In this document: piece after piece, positions 21,348-32,891 of the stretch
Layout of the letters: each line of letters begins with the position of its first letter
Numbering within the stretch: the stretch's first letter is position 1
Assembly: GCA_030762935.1 (NCBI GenBank)
Contig: CM060893.1
Span: 7,670,001-7,734,000 of the forward strand
Source: Hymenopus coronatus
Lineage: Eukaryota > Arthropoda > Insecta > Mantodea > Hymenopodidae
Reading direction: 5' to 3'
Length of the DNA: 64,000 nucleotides
Translations under genes and position numbers: made by a program
Notes under the pieces: model-generated
What the model saw: only the letters and a program-made list of their open reading frames with translations
The model's database searches: none
Told to the model about the DNA's origin: nothing

Positions 21348-22065
21348 GACAGCATAGCCCCAAAACGAGAAGACCGTTAAATACCAAACTTGTATTTAGG
21401 TTTAGTATCTTCCAAGAATACGACACGAAGATTTTCAAAAAAGATCCCCCCACCACAAACTATCCTTTATATGGAAAAAAATTCGAAAATTTTGATTTTC
21501 TTAAAAATTGCTCTAACGGTTTTGATTAAAATTCCGTATATTAAAGCTATTTATGTCCGAAATAAAATGTATATCTCGAAATTTTTGGGAATAGCCTCTG
21601 AAGACCTCTTTATTCTGGATGAATTTTGCTTAACCGCTAAACCGTAAGAGATAGAAAAAAAAACTCACTACACAAAAAATGTATATCACGACAAAACACA
21701 CAATTTATGTCCTTTAGGTTTTTGTTGTGGAGGTAACTGTTTCCGAGATATTCCTTGTTTTTGACTTACATTGTGAAGTACTTAAACTTTTATCAGACAG
21801 GAAGTGTCCGTTTTTCTTTTGTTCTACTCCTGGCCAAGCAAAGAAGTGATTTGCAATGACAATCGCATAACGATAACTTTTAAAACATCTGGCTATCACT
21901 TTAGCATAGCGCATTCCTTTAGTTCCCTTCTACTTATAAGAAACTAAGTAATAAGAACATTTTGCTAATATTTATCTCGATTAGCATTGTGTACAAAGAA
22001 GAATAATCTTTTGTAGGAGGTTTGTAGAGTTGCTAGAGAAAGTTATATGAGTGTAACACATCAGA
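21152..22065 (-). mobile_element. H element, B-type, complete, reverse
   Basis: Starts ACTTTCTCTAGCCCCATATG and ends TTGCTAGAGAAAGTTATATG, both B-type. The microsatellite has become a compound GT-CT tract. The hairpin is interrupted (ACAATTGTACTTGAAGG). Confidence 0.8.
21286..21344. repeat. (GT)n(CT)n compound microsatellite
   Basis: A GT run followed by about 21 CT units, at the microsatellite position of an H copy. Confidence 0.95.
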
Positions 22066-23556
22066 ATGTTTTTACTAAAGAAGCGATTACTTCCCCATCA
22101 CGCAAATATGTCTTTCCTATCTCCTAACCCTCTGCTTTAACAATTTTATTCTTTTACATGATTTACACAACTTAGCAGTACAACGCCATTATCTCTGTCA
22201 GTTTGTTTCGTTACTGCTTCACAAACAATATTGGGATACTTCCACTATTTGGTGGTCTACGACGAGATATAGAACATTTCTGTAAACAAGAGGGATAAGC
22301 AGGAAACAAAGAAGGAATATCTCCTTCTCTTAGTCTCCTGGTTTGCCCTGTTAAGTCAAATCGTTGGAAGAAAACTGTTGTAGGCATACAGCAGAAGTCG
22401 GAGTAGGCTACCAAATTTGTCTGCGAATTGCCCTCACCCATGCTTTTCTAAGGTATTTCCAAGTTGGAAATCTATAAGTCACAAACAATACAGAATCGTC
22501 CTTTTCCTTGTTTTTACTTCTGCTATTTGAGTAACCAAACCAAACACCACACATGTATTCGCTATTATACTGGTTTAAAAACTACAGTCCAAATGTATTA
22601 TTTAATTGACATTTAACAGCATGAAATCTTATTTTGGGTGCATATTTAACCCACTCGTCTCAGAAGTGTAGAATCCAAATATGGTGGCTTGACAAAAACG
22701 TGCTTCACCAACATGATGTATAAGAATATGGCATTTCCTATCTAATCTCTATATCTGTGGGAAATGTTCACGCGCGTTCTCATGCATGTACTGGTCTCAT
22801 TGTTTAATTTATTTTTGTGAAAAGTTTGGTTTGTAATACGCGGTGATTCCGTAAGAATTTACATTTACAATCGTTACTACATTTTATATCCTGCAGGTAT
22901 TGTTATTGTTTCCATCCTATAACTATTATCGGTGACAAACTTCCTTGTGGGGTAAGTCGTCTGCTGGTAGGGGCTCGTAAGGTTGCTCACCAATCATAAT
23001 GTAAGAATACATAACCATCAGAGACGTGATGTCATCGGCGTTGCAACACTTACGTGGTTCAGTGGAAATTTACGCGCGCGTTCTTATGTTTGACTGAACA
23101 ATTGTTTGCAATCTGATTGTATGATTGCATTCTGTGAAAAGTTTGGTTGTGTTACGCAACCAACCAGACCCAATGTGGAAAGGAATAGATAAGGTAACTA
23201 GTAAGAAATGGGGAAAAATAGTTCAACATACGAGGGGCGTGCATGGAAAGAAGAAGGCATTTTAGAGGAAGCAGTGGAACGTTTGCCGCTGCAGACGGAC
23301 AGCGAGTAAATATGGCAATAGCGCACCGAGACAGCCATATGTTAGTAGGAATGTCAATCACGACGCAATTTCTCTCCAATAGTAGTTCATGGATTCGGCC
23401 AACCGTATAGCGGCACAGTGTTGCACGCTCTAACAGACTGCGTGAACGCAAGAAGTTGCTACAGGTTTCTAGATCTGTAAATTACACACGGAAATCTTCC
23501 AAGCACTCCGCAAGTTTCCAATTGAATAACATAACCAACAATATTATATAAACAAA
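22066..23556. other. Largest mid-window H-free region; no gene recognised
   Basis: About 1.5 kb. 22769-22845 and 23071-23160 are related to each other (both run from CGCGCGTTCT to GTGAAAAGTTTGGTT). 22950-23072 is related to the sequence around the hAT-like element. A 99-codon reverse frame (23152-23451) and a 76-codon reverse frame (22211-22441) have no recognised domains. Confidence 0.45.
22950..23072. repeat. Paralogue of the hAT insertion site (empty site)
   Basis: ACCAATCATAATGTAAGAAT, then ACCATCAG (23014-23021), then GCAACACTTACGTGGTTCAG. It aligns with the left flank (ACCAATCATAGTGTAAGAAT), single TSD and right flank of the element at 20118-20781, but has no element. Confidence 0.7.
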
Positions 23557-24518
23557 TCTGATATGTTCCATTCGCATGACTTTCTCTATATCTCTGCAAC
23601 AAATTATTCTTAAAAACTTATACTACTATTTACTTCCTGCTAACCAGAAAAAAAAAAAAAAAAAAAAAATATTAGCAGAAATAGTCTTATTACTTGCTTC
23701 CTTTTAAGTGGAAGCGAAATAAGAGAGTACCATAGGTTAAAGTGATAGTCAAAAGCTGGTTGCTATGTGACTGAAGTTCATTTGTTTGTATGGACACGAG
23801 TTGGCAAATTCCTGTATGAGAAAAGCATAAGCTTTTCATAGCAGAAAACAAAAACAAGAAATGTCTCGAAAACGATTAACTCCATGAAAAAAAAATGTAT
23901 ATGACATAAATTGTGTGTTTTAACGTGCTCTACATTTTTTGTATAGTAAGTTTTTGTCCATCTCTTACGGTTTAGCAGTTATTCAAAATTCCGTAAAATT
24001 CGTCCAGAATAAAGTACTCTTCAGAGGTATTCCCAGAACAGCTATGCACGGTTTAACAGTTATGCAATATTCCCTAAAATTCATCCAGAATAAAGTAGTC
24101 TTCAGAGTCTATTTCTAGAAAATTCTAGATATACACTTTATTTGTCAGGTAAATATCTTTAATATATGATATTTTAATCAAAACCGTTAGTCATTTTAGA
24201 AAGAATAAAAATGTTCGAAAAATGTTGCATGTAAAGGGTAGTTTCGGGTGGGGAGGTTTTTCTCAAAATCTTTGTGTCGCATCTCTGGAAGATACTAAAC
24301 TTAAATACCAAATTTGGTATTTTAACTACTTTTCGTTTTTGAGTTATCGTGTTCACAGACACACAGACACAGACGGACCTTTTTCTGAAAATGCTTTTTT
24401 TTTATACAGGGGGTCCTAAAACATGTATTTCCGGTAAAATCTTGGTATCGAATTTTTGGGTGGAATACAATACTTCTCTATCCCTATGTATATTGTGCAT
24501 ACGGGGCTAGAGAAAGTA
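23557..24518 (+). mobile_element. H element, A/B recombinant with internal duplication
   Basis: The 5' end is A-type (ACTTTCTCTATATCTCTGC) but the 3' end is B-type (ACGGGGCTAGAGAAAGTAAAAA). About 75 bp around the CGGTTTAGCAGTTAT..TATTCCCAGA block occurs twice, at about 23968-24040 and 24046-24119. This suggests an A 5' half fused to a second 3' half. Confidence 0.75.
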
Positions 24519-24555
24519 AAAAGAAGAAGGGAGAGAAAGTAAAAAGAAGAAGGGA
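24509..24555. repeat. 23-bp tandem duplication across an H 3' end
   Basis: AGAGAAAGTAAAAAGAAGAA plus GGG appears twice in succession. The unit contains the last bases of H and about 10 bp of flank. Confidence 0.85.
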
Positions 24556-25017
24556 ATGCTGCAGCCGGTGTAACACTTGGCGGTGTAGATAAAATTCGGA
24601 CTGATGACAACACAGAAACCTTAATTCGGTGCATGCGCACATACACACGTGGCTGTGAACAACATGATTCTAAAGTCGTCAGGAACCCAGGACTCCAGCA
24701 TGATGACCCTCGAGGCTGCTGTTGAGGAAAGAAAGTGACCTTTAGCGGTTAAGGTTAAGCTGTACACTATGCCACCGTGTGGCGACCCCAGCTTTCTCCT
24801 GCATTACTCAGATATTTCCTCTATCAAATTCGATGATGGTGTATACGTGTAGCATTTCCTTGTTCCTTTACGAGGTCTGCCCAGACCTCAAGTAGAAGCA
24901 GCATTGCGTCCGTCCGTATTCACCAAAACAACTAAACAAAATGGGTCCACTCATTTCAACTTTGGTTCAAAAAGGTACGAAACTACATAAAATACCTCCA
25001 GAAAAAAACTCCTTTTT
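24556..25017. other. Non-H region, no gene recognised
   Basis: About 460 bp, GC-richer than average around 24650-24800. No family or ORF was identified. Confidence 0.45.
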
Positions 25018-25749
25018 ACTTTCTCTACACGTACTATGTACATGGTGTATAGAGAAGGTATTGCACTCCACCCAAAAATTAGATATCGGCATTTCACCGG
25101 AAATATATGTTTGAGGGTCCCCTGTATCAAAATAAAATAAAAAAAAAAAAAAGGATTTTCAGAAAAACTTCTGTGTGTGTGTGTGTGAATACGATAACTC
25201 AAAAACGAAAAGTCGGTAAAATACCAAACTTGGTATTTTAGTTGAGTATCTTCTAAGGATGCAACACGAACATTTTCAAGAAAATTCCCCCGCCACGAAC
25301 CACCCTCTACATGGAACTTTTTTCGAAAATTGTAATTTTCTCAAAAATTTCTCTAAGATTGTCGTATATTAAAGATACTTAATAACAAATAAAATGTATA
25401 TCTTCAATTTTCTAGGAATAGCTTCTGAAGACATCTTTAATCTGGAAGAATTTTGCGGAATTTTGCATAACTGGTAAACCATAAGAGATAGACAAAACTA
25501 ACTAAATAGAGAATGTAGAGCTCGTTAAAACACACAATTTGTATTATATGCGTTTTTTTCATGAGGTTGATCGTTTTTGAGATATTATTTTATTTTGGTT
25601 TCATCTTTGAAAAACATATTCTCATACAGGAATAAGACTTCTACTGCTAGTGTTGTTCTCGATTTGCATGAATTAAATAGAAGCCTAAGCATTTTAACAA
25701 TAATTTGTTTCAGAGATGAAGAGAAAATCATGTGAATGAAACACTCAGA
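25018..25749 (-). mobile_element. H element, A-type, reverse, internally shortened
   Basis: Starts ACTTTCTCTACACGTACTATG. Near 25630 it lacks the AACTTCAGTCACATAGC block, jumping from CATACAGG to AATAAGACT. It ends ATGAAGAGAAAATCATGTG. Confidence 0.75.
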
Positions 25750-25754
25750 TTTTT

Positions 25755-25907
25755 ACTTTCTCTACGTGTACTTTGTGCATAGTGTATAGAGAAGGTATGG
25801 TAACGCACCCAAAAATTCAATACCGAGATTTCACCGGAAATATAGTTTTAGGATCCCCTGTATCCAAAAAACAGAATTTTTACTTTCTCTATACGTACCT
25901 TCACTTT
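25755..25907 (-). mobile_element. Two H 3' fragments in head-to-tail series
   Basis: 25755-25878 begins ACTTTCTCTACGTG five T's after the previous copy's end and stops at the T-tract (CCAAAAAACAGAATTTT). A second start, ACTTTCTCTATACGTACC, lies at 25882-25900. Confidence 0.7.
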
Positions 25908-25982
25908 TAATAACTGTCGTTCCACAATAGTACTTTTATTTAATTCAGTTATAATATTTATTTATTTAAAGTTTTATCCAGT

Positions 25983-26834
25983 TGATGTGTTCCACTCACA
26001 TGATTTTCTCTACATCTGTGCAACAAATTATTGCTAAAAAGCTTACTCTTCTATCTACTTCATGCTAATCGAGACAAATAGCGGAAATAGTCTTATTTCG
26101 TGCTTTATTGTAAGTAGAAGCGAAATAAGGGAGTGCCATAGGTTAAAATGACAGTCAAAAGCTGGTTGCTATGTGACTGATGTTCCTTTGTTTGTATGGC
26201 CACGAGTTGACAAAGTCCTGTATGAGAAAAGTACAGGTTTTTCAAAGCTGAAATCAAAAACAAGGAATATGTAAAATAAATGATCAACTCCACGAAAAAA
26301 AAAAAATGTATATAACATACATTGTGTGATAAGATTTGTCCATCTCTTACGGTTTAATGGTATGCAAAATTCATCCAGAATAAGGTAGTCTTCAGAGGTT
26401 ATTCCCAGAAAATTCAAGATATACATTTTATTTGTCAGGTAAATATCTCTAATATACGATATTTTAATCAAAATCGATAGAGCCGTTTGTTAGAAAATCA
26501 AAATTTACGAAAGAATTTCCTTGTAAAGGGTAGTTGGGAGAGGGGGAATTTTCTTGAAAAGCTTCGTGTCGCATTCTTGGGAGATACCAAACCTAAGTAC
26601 TAAGTTTGGTTTTTAACGAACTTTTCGTTTTTGAGCTTTGCTGCCCACAGACACACACACATACACACAGAAACACACATACAGACATGTTTCTAAAAAT
26701 GTTTTTTTTTTGTTTTTTTTTTTTTTGGATTCTGGAGGTCTCAAAACATGTATTTCCGGTGAAATCTCGGAATCGAATTTTTGGGTGCATTGTTGCAGAG
26801 ATGTAGAGAAAGTCATGTAAATGGAACACATAAG
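25983..26834 (+). mobile_element. H element, A-type, forward, 3' hairpin replaced by a 5' end
   Basis: A forward copy runs to GAATTTTTGGGTGCA (26789) and then continues with a reverse 5' terminus (TTGTTGCAGAGATGTAGAGAAAGTC) to CACATAAGA. The copy therefore ends in an inverted 5' end instead of its own hairpin. Confidence 0.7.
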
Positions 26835-26884
26835 ATTTATCTTTATCCCGATTATCATGAAGCAGATACAAGAATAACTGTTTT

Positions 26885-27747
26885 ACTTTCTCTACACGTA
26901 CTATATACATAGTGTATAGAGAAGGTATTGAACTCCACCCAAAAATTCCATACCAAGATTTCACCGGAAATATGTGTTTTATAGAGTCCCCTGTAATCAA
27001 AAAACGCATTTTCAGAAAAAGGTACGTGTGTGTCCGTGTGTCTGTGAACATGATAACTCATAAACGAAAAATCGGTAAAATACCAAACTTGGTATTTAAG
27101 TCTAGTATCTTCCAGGGATGCGACACGAGGATTTTGAGAAAAATCCCCTCACCCCAAACTACCCTTTACATTGAACTTTTTTTCGAAAAGTTTGATTTTA
27201 TCAAAAATGCCTCTAAAGATTTTGATTAAAATTTCATATATTAAAGATATGTTCATGACAAATAAAATGTATGTCTTGAATTTTCTGGGTATAATCTCTG
27301 AAGTCTACTTTATTCTGGATGAATTTTACGGAATTTTACATAAGTACTAAACCGTAAGAGATACACAAAAACTTGCCATACAAAAAAAATGTAGAGCACA
27401 TTAAAACACATAATTTATGTTATATACATTTTTTCTTGAAGTTGGTCGTTTTTGAGGTATTCCTTGTTTTCGGTTTCAGCTTTAAAAAACTTATACCTTT
27501 GTCATACAGGAATTTGTCAACTCCTGTCCATAGAAACAAAGGAGCCTCAGTAATATATCAACCAGGTCTTAACTAACACTTTAGCCTATGTCTCTCCCTT
27601 ATTTTGTTTCTACTTACAAGGAAGCAAGTTATAAGACTATTTCTGCTAATTTTTCTCAATTAGCATGAAGTAAATAGAAGTGCAAGCTTTTTAACAATCA
27701 TTTCTTGCAGAGATGTAGAGAAAGTCATTTGAATGGAACACATTAGA
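26885..27747 (-). mobile_element. H element, A-type, complete, reverse
   Basis: Starts ACTTTCTCTACACGTACTAT and ends GATGTAGAGAAAGTCATTTG with CACATTAGA. All landmarks are present. Confidence 0.85.
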
Positions 27748-28244
27748 TTTTTTTATCAATAATTTGTTATTTTTTTCGTTATAAAAACTCCTATATTTGC
27801 CTAAATAAAAAATTTCCTTGACTAGCAACACACCATTCCGGAAGAAACATTTAAAACAGCGACCGTGAATAACTGCCTTTGTTAGCAGTATGGGAATTAG
27901 TTGCCGAAAAGTTAGTGTCTTATACGCGCGTTGAAGTCTCCAAAATGTTTTTCCCACGAACGGTTTCATGCAGAAGGAGTCAAATGTAAACTCTAATGAC
28001 GCTTTGTATCAGCTGGCAAAATGTAGGCCGCGCTAGCATCTAGGTCAGTCTTTAGCGTGTTCTTCTCATTGTCTTTTGTCCCTAGAGGGAGGGTTTCCTT
28101 TCCCATACCCATCCTCCCGCGCACTCTGCAGAGGAAAACCTCCGTCTAGCAATAGATTCAGACGCAAGCCGTGCTTGAATAAATTTGTTGTTTTACCATC
28201 GAAAATGTATAATGCATATCTTGCTGAAAGTCGTTATAAAACAA
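27748..28244. other. Non-H region, no gene recognised
   Basis: About 500 bp. A 92-codon reverse frame (27691-27969) straddles the H boundary, so it is not a gene. 28020-28140 is GC-richer and unassigned. Confidence 0.5.
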
Positions 28245-29089
28245 TCTGATGTGTTCCATTCACATGACTTTCTCTACATCTCTACAACAAATTGTTAAAA
28301 AAGCAATGCTTCTATTTACTTCAAGCTAATCGAGAAAACATTAGCAAAAAGTCTTATTACTTACTTCCTTGTGAGTGGAAGCGAAATAATGGAGTACTAT
28401 AGGTTAAGGTGATAGTCAAAAGCTGGTTGCTATGTGACTGAAGTTCCTTTGTTTTTATGGACACGAGTTGACAAATTCCTGCGTTAGAAAAGTATATGTT
28501 TTTAAAGCTGAAAACAAAAACAATAAATATCTCAAAATTGGTTAACTCTGCGAAAAAAATGTATATGACAATTGTGTGTTTTAACGTGCTCTATGTTTTT
28601 TGTGTGGTAAGTTTTTTTCAATCTCTTATAGTTTAGCAGTTGTGCAAAATTCCGTAAAATTCACCCAGAATAGTCTTCAGAGGCTATTCCCAGAAAATTC
28701 AAGATTTAAAATTTATTTGTTAGGCAAATATCTTTAATATACGGTATTTTAATCAAAATCGTTAGTTATTTTTAAGAAATTAAAACAAATCGAAAAAAAG
28801 TTCCATATAAAGGATAGTTTGGGGTGGGGGGGTTTCTCAAATTCTTCATGTCGCATCCCTGGAAGATACTAAACTCAAATACCAAGTTTGGTATTTTACC
28901 TACTTTTCGTTTCTGAGTTATCGTGCTCATAGACACACACACACGTACTTTTTTCTGAAAATGCTTTTTTTGGTTACAGAGGACCCTGAAACACATATTT
29001 CCGGTGAAATCTTGGTATCGAATTTTTGGGTGGAGTGCAATACCTTCTCTATACACTATGTACATAGTACGTGTAGAGAAAGTAAAAAT
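28245..29089 (+). mobile_element. H element, A-type, complete, forward (A reference)
   Basis: Best A-type copy, with TCTGATGTGTTCCATTCACA and ACTTTCTCTACATCTCTAC at the 5' end. The 5' hairpin is GCTAAT..ATTAGC, and the central palindrome AAATACCAAGTTTGGTATTT lies at about 28876-28895. A CA tract follows. The 3' hairpin has arms CTATACACTATG / CATAGTACGTGTAG-type, and the copy ends TGTAGAGAAAGTAAAAA. Confidence 0.88.
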
Positions 29090-29517
29090 ATAAAATGCTA
29101 TGGATGATACTGAAATGAAGATTTAGGGAATATCCGCCAGAGTGAGCGAATGATGTGGGAGGTGGACAACAAAAACGAATCAGGCTAATGTGTGCATGAA
29201 GCAGGTCGAGTGTTCTGGCACTTTGCCACGCACTCCGGGCATTCCGGAAAGTGTGTTACCGAACAAGGACACGAGGAATCACTTTCCCAGCCTCTCGGCG
29301 CGTTCGTCACTTAAACTTGCTTACTTATTTATACAACACAGTTGTCTAGCTTCCAAGGGTAATGTATCTCAGAATTTAGGCAAATAAGTTCATGACAATT
29401 AGTATATACACGTTTCATATCATTATGTTGCCAAAGTTGATAAATATACAGTGCTTAAAACACCTAAAATAATTTTAAATTTTATTTTAACTTTTTTAGT
29501 ATGTTAAATAAAAAAAA
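29090..29517. other. Non-H region, no gene recognised
   Basis: About 430 bp. A 65-codon forward frame (29190-29387) has no recognised family. The right half is AT-rich. Confidence 0.45.
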
Positions 29518-30360
29518 TCTGATGTGTATCATTCATATGACTTTCTCTACATCTCTGCAACAAAGTATTGTTAAAAAGCTGATGCTTCAATTTACTTCAT
29601 GCTAATCGAGAAAAAATCAGCAGAAATAGCCCTAATACTTGCTTTCTTGTAAGTAGGAGCGAAATAAGGGAGTAGCATAGATTAAAGAGATAGCCAAAAG
29701 CTGGTTGTTATGTGACTGAAGTTCCTTTGTTTGTATGGACACGAGTTCACAATTTTTTCAAAGCTGAAGCAAAAAAACATGGAATATCTCAAAAACGATC
29801 AACTGCCCGAAAAAATGTATATGACTTAAACTGTGTGTTTTAACGTGCTCTAAATTTTTTGTCTGGTAAGTTTTTGTCCATCTCTTACGGTTTAGAAGTT
29901 GTGCAAAATTCCGTAAAATTCATCCACAATCAAGTAGTCTTCAGAGGCGATTCCCAGAAAATTCAATATATACATTTTATTTTTCAGGTAAATATCTTTA
30001 ATATACGATATTTTAATGAAAATCGTTGGAGCCATTTTTTAGAAAATTAAAATTTTCGAAAAAACTCCATGTAAAGTGTAGTTTGGTGTGGGGGAATTTT
30101 TCTCAAAATCTTCGTGTCGCATCCCTGGAAGATACTAAACTTAAATACCAAGTTTGGTATTTTACCGACTTTTCGTTTTTGAGCTATCGTGTTCACAGAC
30201 ACACAGACACACACATGGACCTTTTTCTGAAAATGATTTTTTTTTTGGGATACAGGGGACCCTAAAACATATATTTCTGTGAAATCTCGGTATTGAATTT
30301 TTGGGTGGAGTGCAATACCTTCTCTATACACTATGTACATAGTACGTTTGGAGAAAGTAA
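29518..30360 (+). mobile_element. H element, A-type, complete, forward
   Basis: Starts TCTGATGTGTATCATTCATA and ends CGTTTGGAGAAAGTAAT, with the last arm degraded. Confidence 0.85.
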
Positions 30361-30555
30361 TAAACTTTAATATTCTAAAAATAAGTAAAAAATGTATCAA
30401 CTTACTAGCAGGGGTAGCTATATAAATTTAAAATTGCCCAAAGTATGTGAGGAGATGCAAACCCAAACTACTATAAACATTTTGATGGCATTTTTCTAAT
30501 TTTCTGTGCACATACTAGTTATAATGGACAACAGGCGCAGCTTTTGTTTGCAAAA
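30361..30555. other. Short non-H spacer
   Basis: AT-rich DNA between two H copies; nothing recognised. Confidence 0.5.
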
Positions 30556-30938
30556 TCTAGAAACTTACCACACCAAAAATGTAGAGCACGTTAAAACACA
30601 CATTTATGTAATATACATTTTTTTTCGTGGAGTTGATCGTTCTTTAGTAATTACTTGTTTTTGGTTTCAGTTTTGCAAAACTTATACTTTTCTCATACAA
30701 GAATTTGTCAACTCCTGTCCATACAAACAAAGGAACTTCAGTCACATAGCAGCCAGCTTTTGACTATCACTTTAACCTATGGTTCTCCCTTATTTTGCTT
30801 CTACTTACAAGGAAGCAAGTAATTAGACTATTTCTGCTGATTTTTTCTCGATTAGCATGAAGTAAATTGAAGCACAAGTTTTTTAACAATAATGTGTTAC
30901 ATAGATGTAGAGAAAGCCATGTGAATGAAACACATTGG
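30556..30938 (-). mobile_element. H element 5' half, reverse
   Basis: Begins at GAAACTTACCACACC and runs to GATGTAGAGAAAGCCATGTG and ACACATTGGA. The 3' half is absent. Confidence 0.75.
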
Positions 30939-31266
30939 AGTTGTTATTTCTTTGCGCTTCCAGGTTGATAATGTATGACGGTGCTAACAAAATCGCTCAA
31001 TGGAAAGAATGCTCTCCGTGGACACTAGAGGGCTGCAGGTCAACGCGTCGCTTGGTCACCACTCTAACAGTTCCAACGGTGGGGTATTCCATTGAGCTTG
31101 AAGATGTCAGGGACTTCCGCACCTCTCCTTAGCCTGTCTGCCTGCGGCCTGTAACCTCTCGTAAGTTCATGTCATCTGTACTTCCTGGGGGTGTTAGTTA
31201 CAATAGATCTGTGTGAGTTGCAGTGCGCAAAGTGTCCCACTCCGTTGTCTACCTTTTACTCTTTTT
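30939..31266. other. Non-H GC-richer block with splice-like ends
   Basis: About 330 bp. TTGCGCTTCCAG at 30951-30962 resembles a 3' splice site, and CTCGTAAGTTC near 31158 matches a strong 5' splice site. The open frame in between (30935-31132) ends before the donor, so if this is an exon it is probably non-coding or a relic. No family was recognised. Confidence 0.3.
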
Positions 31267-31650
31267 ACTTTCTTTAGCAGGTGTGTACAATGTAGGTACA
31301 TAGTAGATAGAGAAGGTGTTGCATTCCACCCAGAAATTCTATATCATATACATGTTTTGAGGAGCTGTGAAAAAAAGCAGTTTAGAAATAGGTCCGTGTC
31401 ACACAATTAAGTTCAGTATATTCCTATGTTGCAGCACGAGCATTTTCAACTGACTCCCCACCTCAAACTACTGAACATTTAAGATCTTTCGGCATTTTTC
31501 ATTTTCTCAAAACTGGCTTAAATAGTTTTGATTAAAATATAATATGTTTAAGCCACGTTCATGAAAAATAAAGTATATGTCTTAAAATTTCAAGAAATGG
31601 CTACAGAAGTCTTCATTCGGATGGCTTTTACACAACTAATAAACCGTAAG
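31267..31650 (-). mobile_element. H element 3' half, reverse
   Basis: Starts ACTTTCTTTAGCAGGTGTG, with a degraded hairpin and no GT tract. It runs to TAAACCGTAAGG, where orientation flips. Confidence 0.65.
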
Positions 31651-31917
31651 GAATATATCGGAAATGGTCAACTCCAGGAAAAAGTTGTACATGACATAAA
31701 TTGTATATTTTAACGGGAAGTACATTTTTATATAGTCTTTTTGTCTATCCCTTACGGTATACCACTTATTCAAAAGTCATCCCGAAGTAAGAGGTCTTCA
31801 GAGGCTATTCCCAGAAAATATAAGACCTACATTTTATTTGCCATGTAAATATATTTAATATACTGCAATGAATCAAAATCGTTAGAGCCATTTTTGAGAA
31901 GATCAACATTTTACAAT
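31651..31917 (+). mobile_element. H element central part, forward (fold-back partner)
   Basis: From AATATATCGGAAATGGTCAA to ATCAACATTTTACAAT. It overlaps in content with the preceding reverse half, giving an inverted arrangement around 31650. Confidence 0.65.
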
Positions 31918-31921
31918 TTTT

Positions 31922-32793
31922 ACTTTCTCTATACGCACTATGTACATAGTGTATAGAGAAGGTATTGCACTCCACCAAAAGTTCGATACCGAGATTTCAC
32001 GGGAAATATATGTTTTAGGGTCCCCAATATTCAAAAAAAGCATTTTCACAAAAAGGTCCGTGTGTATGTGTGTGTGTCCGTGTGTCTTTGAACACGATAA
32101 CTCAAAAACGAAAAGTCGGTAAAATACCAAACTGGTATTTAAGTTAACATCTTCCAGGGATGCGTCACGGTGATTTTGAGAAACCCCCCCCCCCCACCCC
32201 AAACTACCCCTTACATGAAACTTTTTTCGAATTTTTTTATTTTCTAAAATATGACTCTAACGATTTTGATTAAACTATCATATATTAAAGATATTTACCT
32301 GACAAAAAAAAATGTATATTTGGAATTTTCTGGGAATAACCTCTGAAGTCTACTTTATTCTGGGTCAATTTTACGGAATCCTGCGTAACTGCTAAACTGA
32401 AAGAAATGGACAAAAACTTACCACACAACAAATGTAGAGCACTTTAAAACATACAATTTATGTTATATACATTTTTTTCGTGGAGTTGATTGTTTTTTAG
32501 ATATTCCTTTCTTTCTTTTCTTTTTTTTTTTTTTTGTGGTTTCAGCTATAAAAACTTGTACTTTTCTCGTACAGGACTTTGTGAACTCACGTCCAGACAA
32601 ACAAAGTAATTTCAGTTACATAGCAACCAGCTTTTGACTATCACTTTAACCTATGCTTCTCCGTTATTTCGCTTCTACTAACAAGGAAGCAAGTAATAAG
32701 ACTATTTCTACTAATTTTATGTCGATTAGATGAAGTAAATAGAATAATTTGTTGCAGTGATATAGAGAAAGTCATGTGAATGGAACACATCGG
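31922..32793 (-). mobile_element. H element, A-type, complete, reverse
   Basis: Starts ACTTTCTCTATACGCACTAT and ends ATATAGAGAAAGTCATGTGA with ACACATCGGA. A C13 run sits at about 32183-32197 next to the palindrome. Confidence 0.85.
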
Positions 32794-32891
32794 ATTTTTC
32801 TCGATTAGCATGAAATAAATAAAAGATAAGCTTATCAACAATAATTTGTTACAAAGATGTACAGAAAGTCATGTGAATGGTACACATCAGA
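32794..32891 (-). mobile_element. Extra H 5' terminus, reverse
   Basis: Starts at TCTCGATTAGCATG and ends CACATCAGA. This is a solo 5' end placed directly after a complete copy's own 5' end. Confidence 0.7.

Noticed and set aside
23152..23451. 99-codon reverse frame as a gene
   Set aside because: No recognisable domain, no splice or promoter context, and it overlaps an unclassified local repeat at its end.
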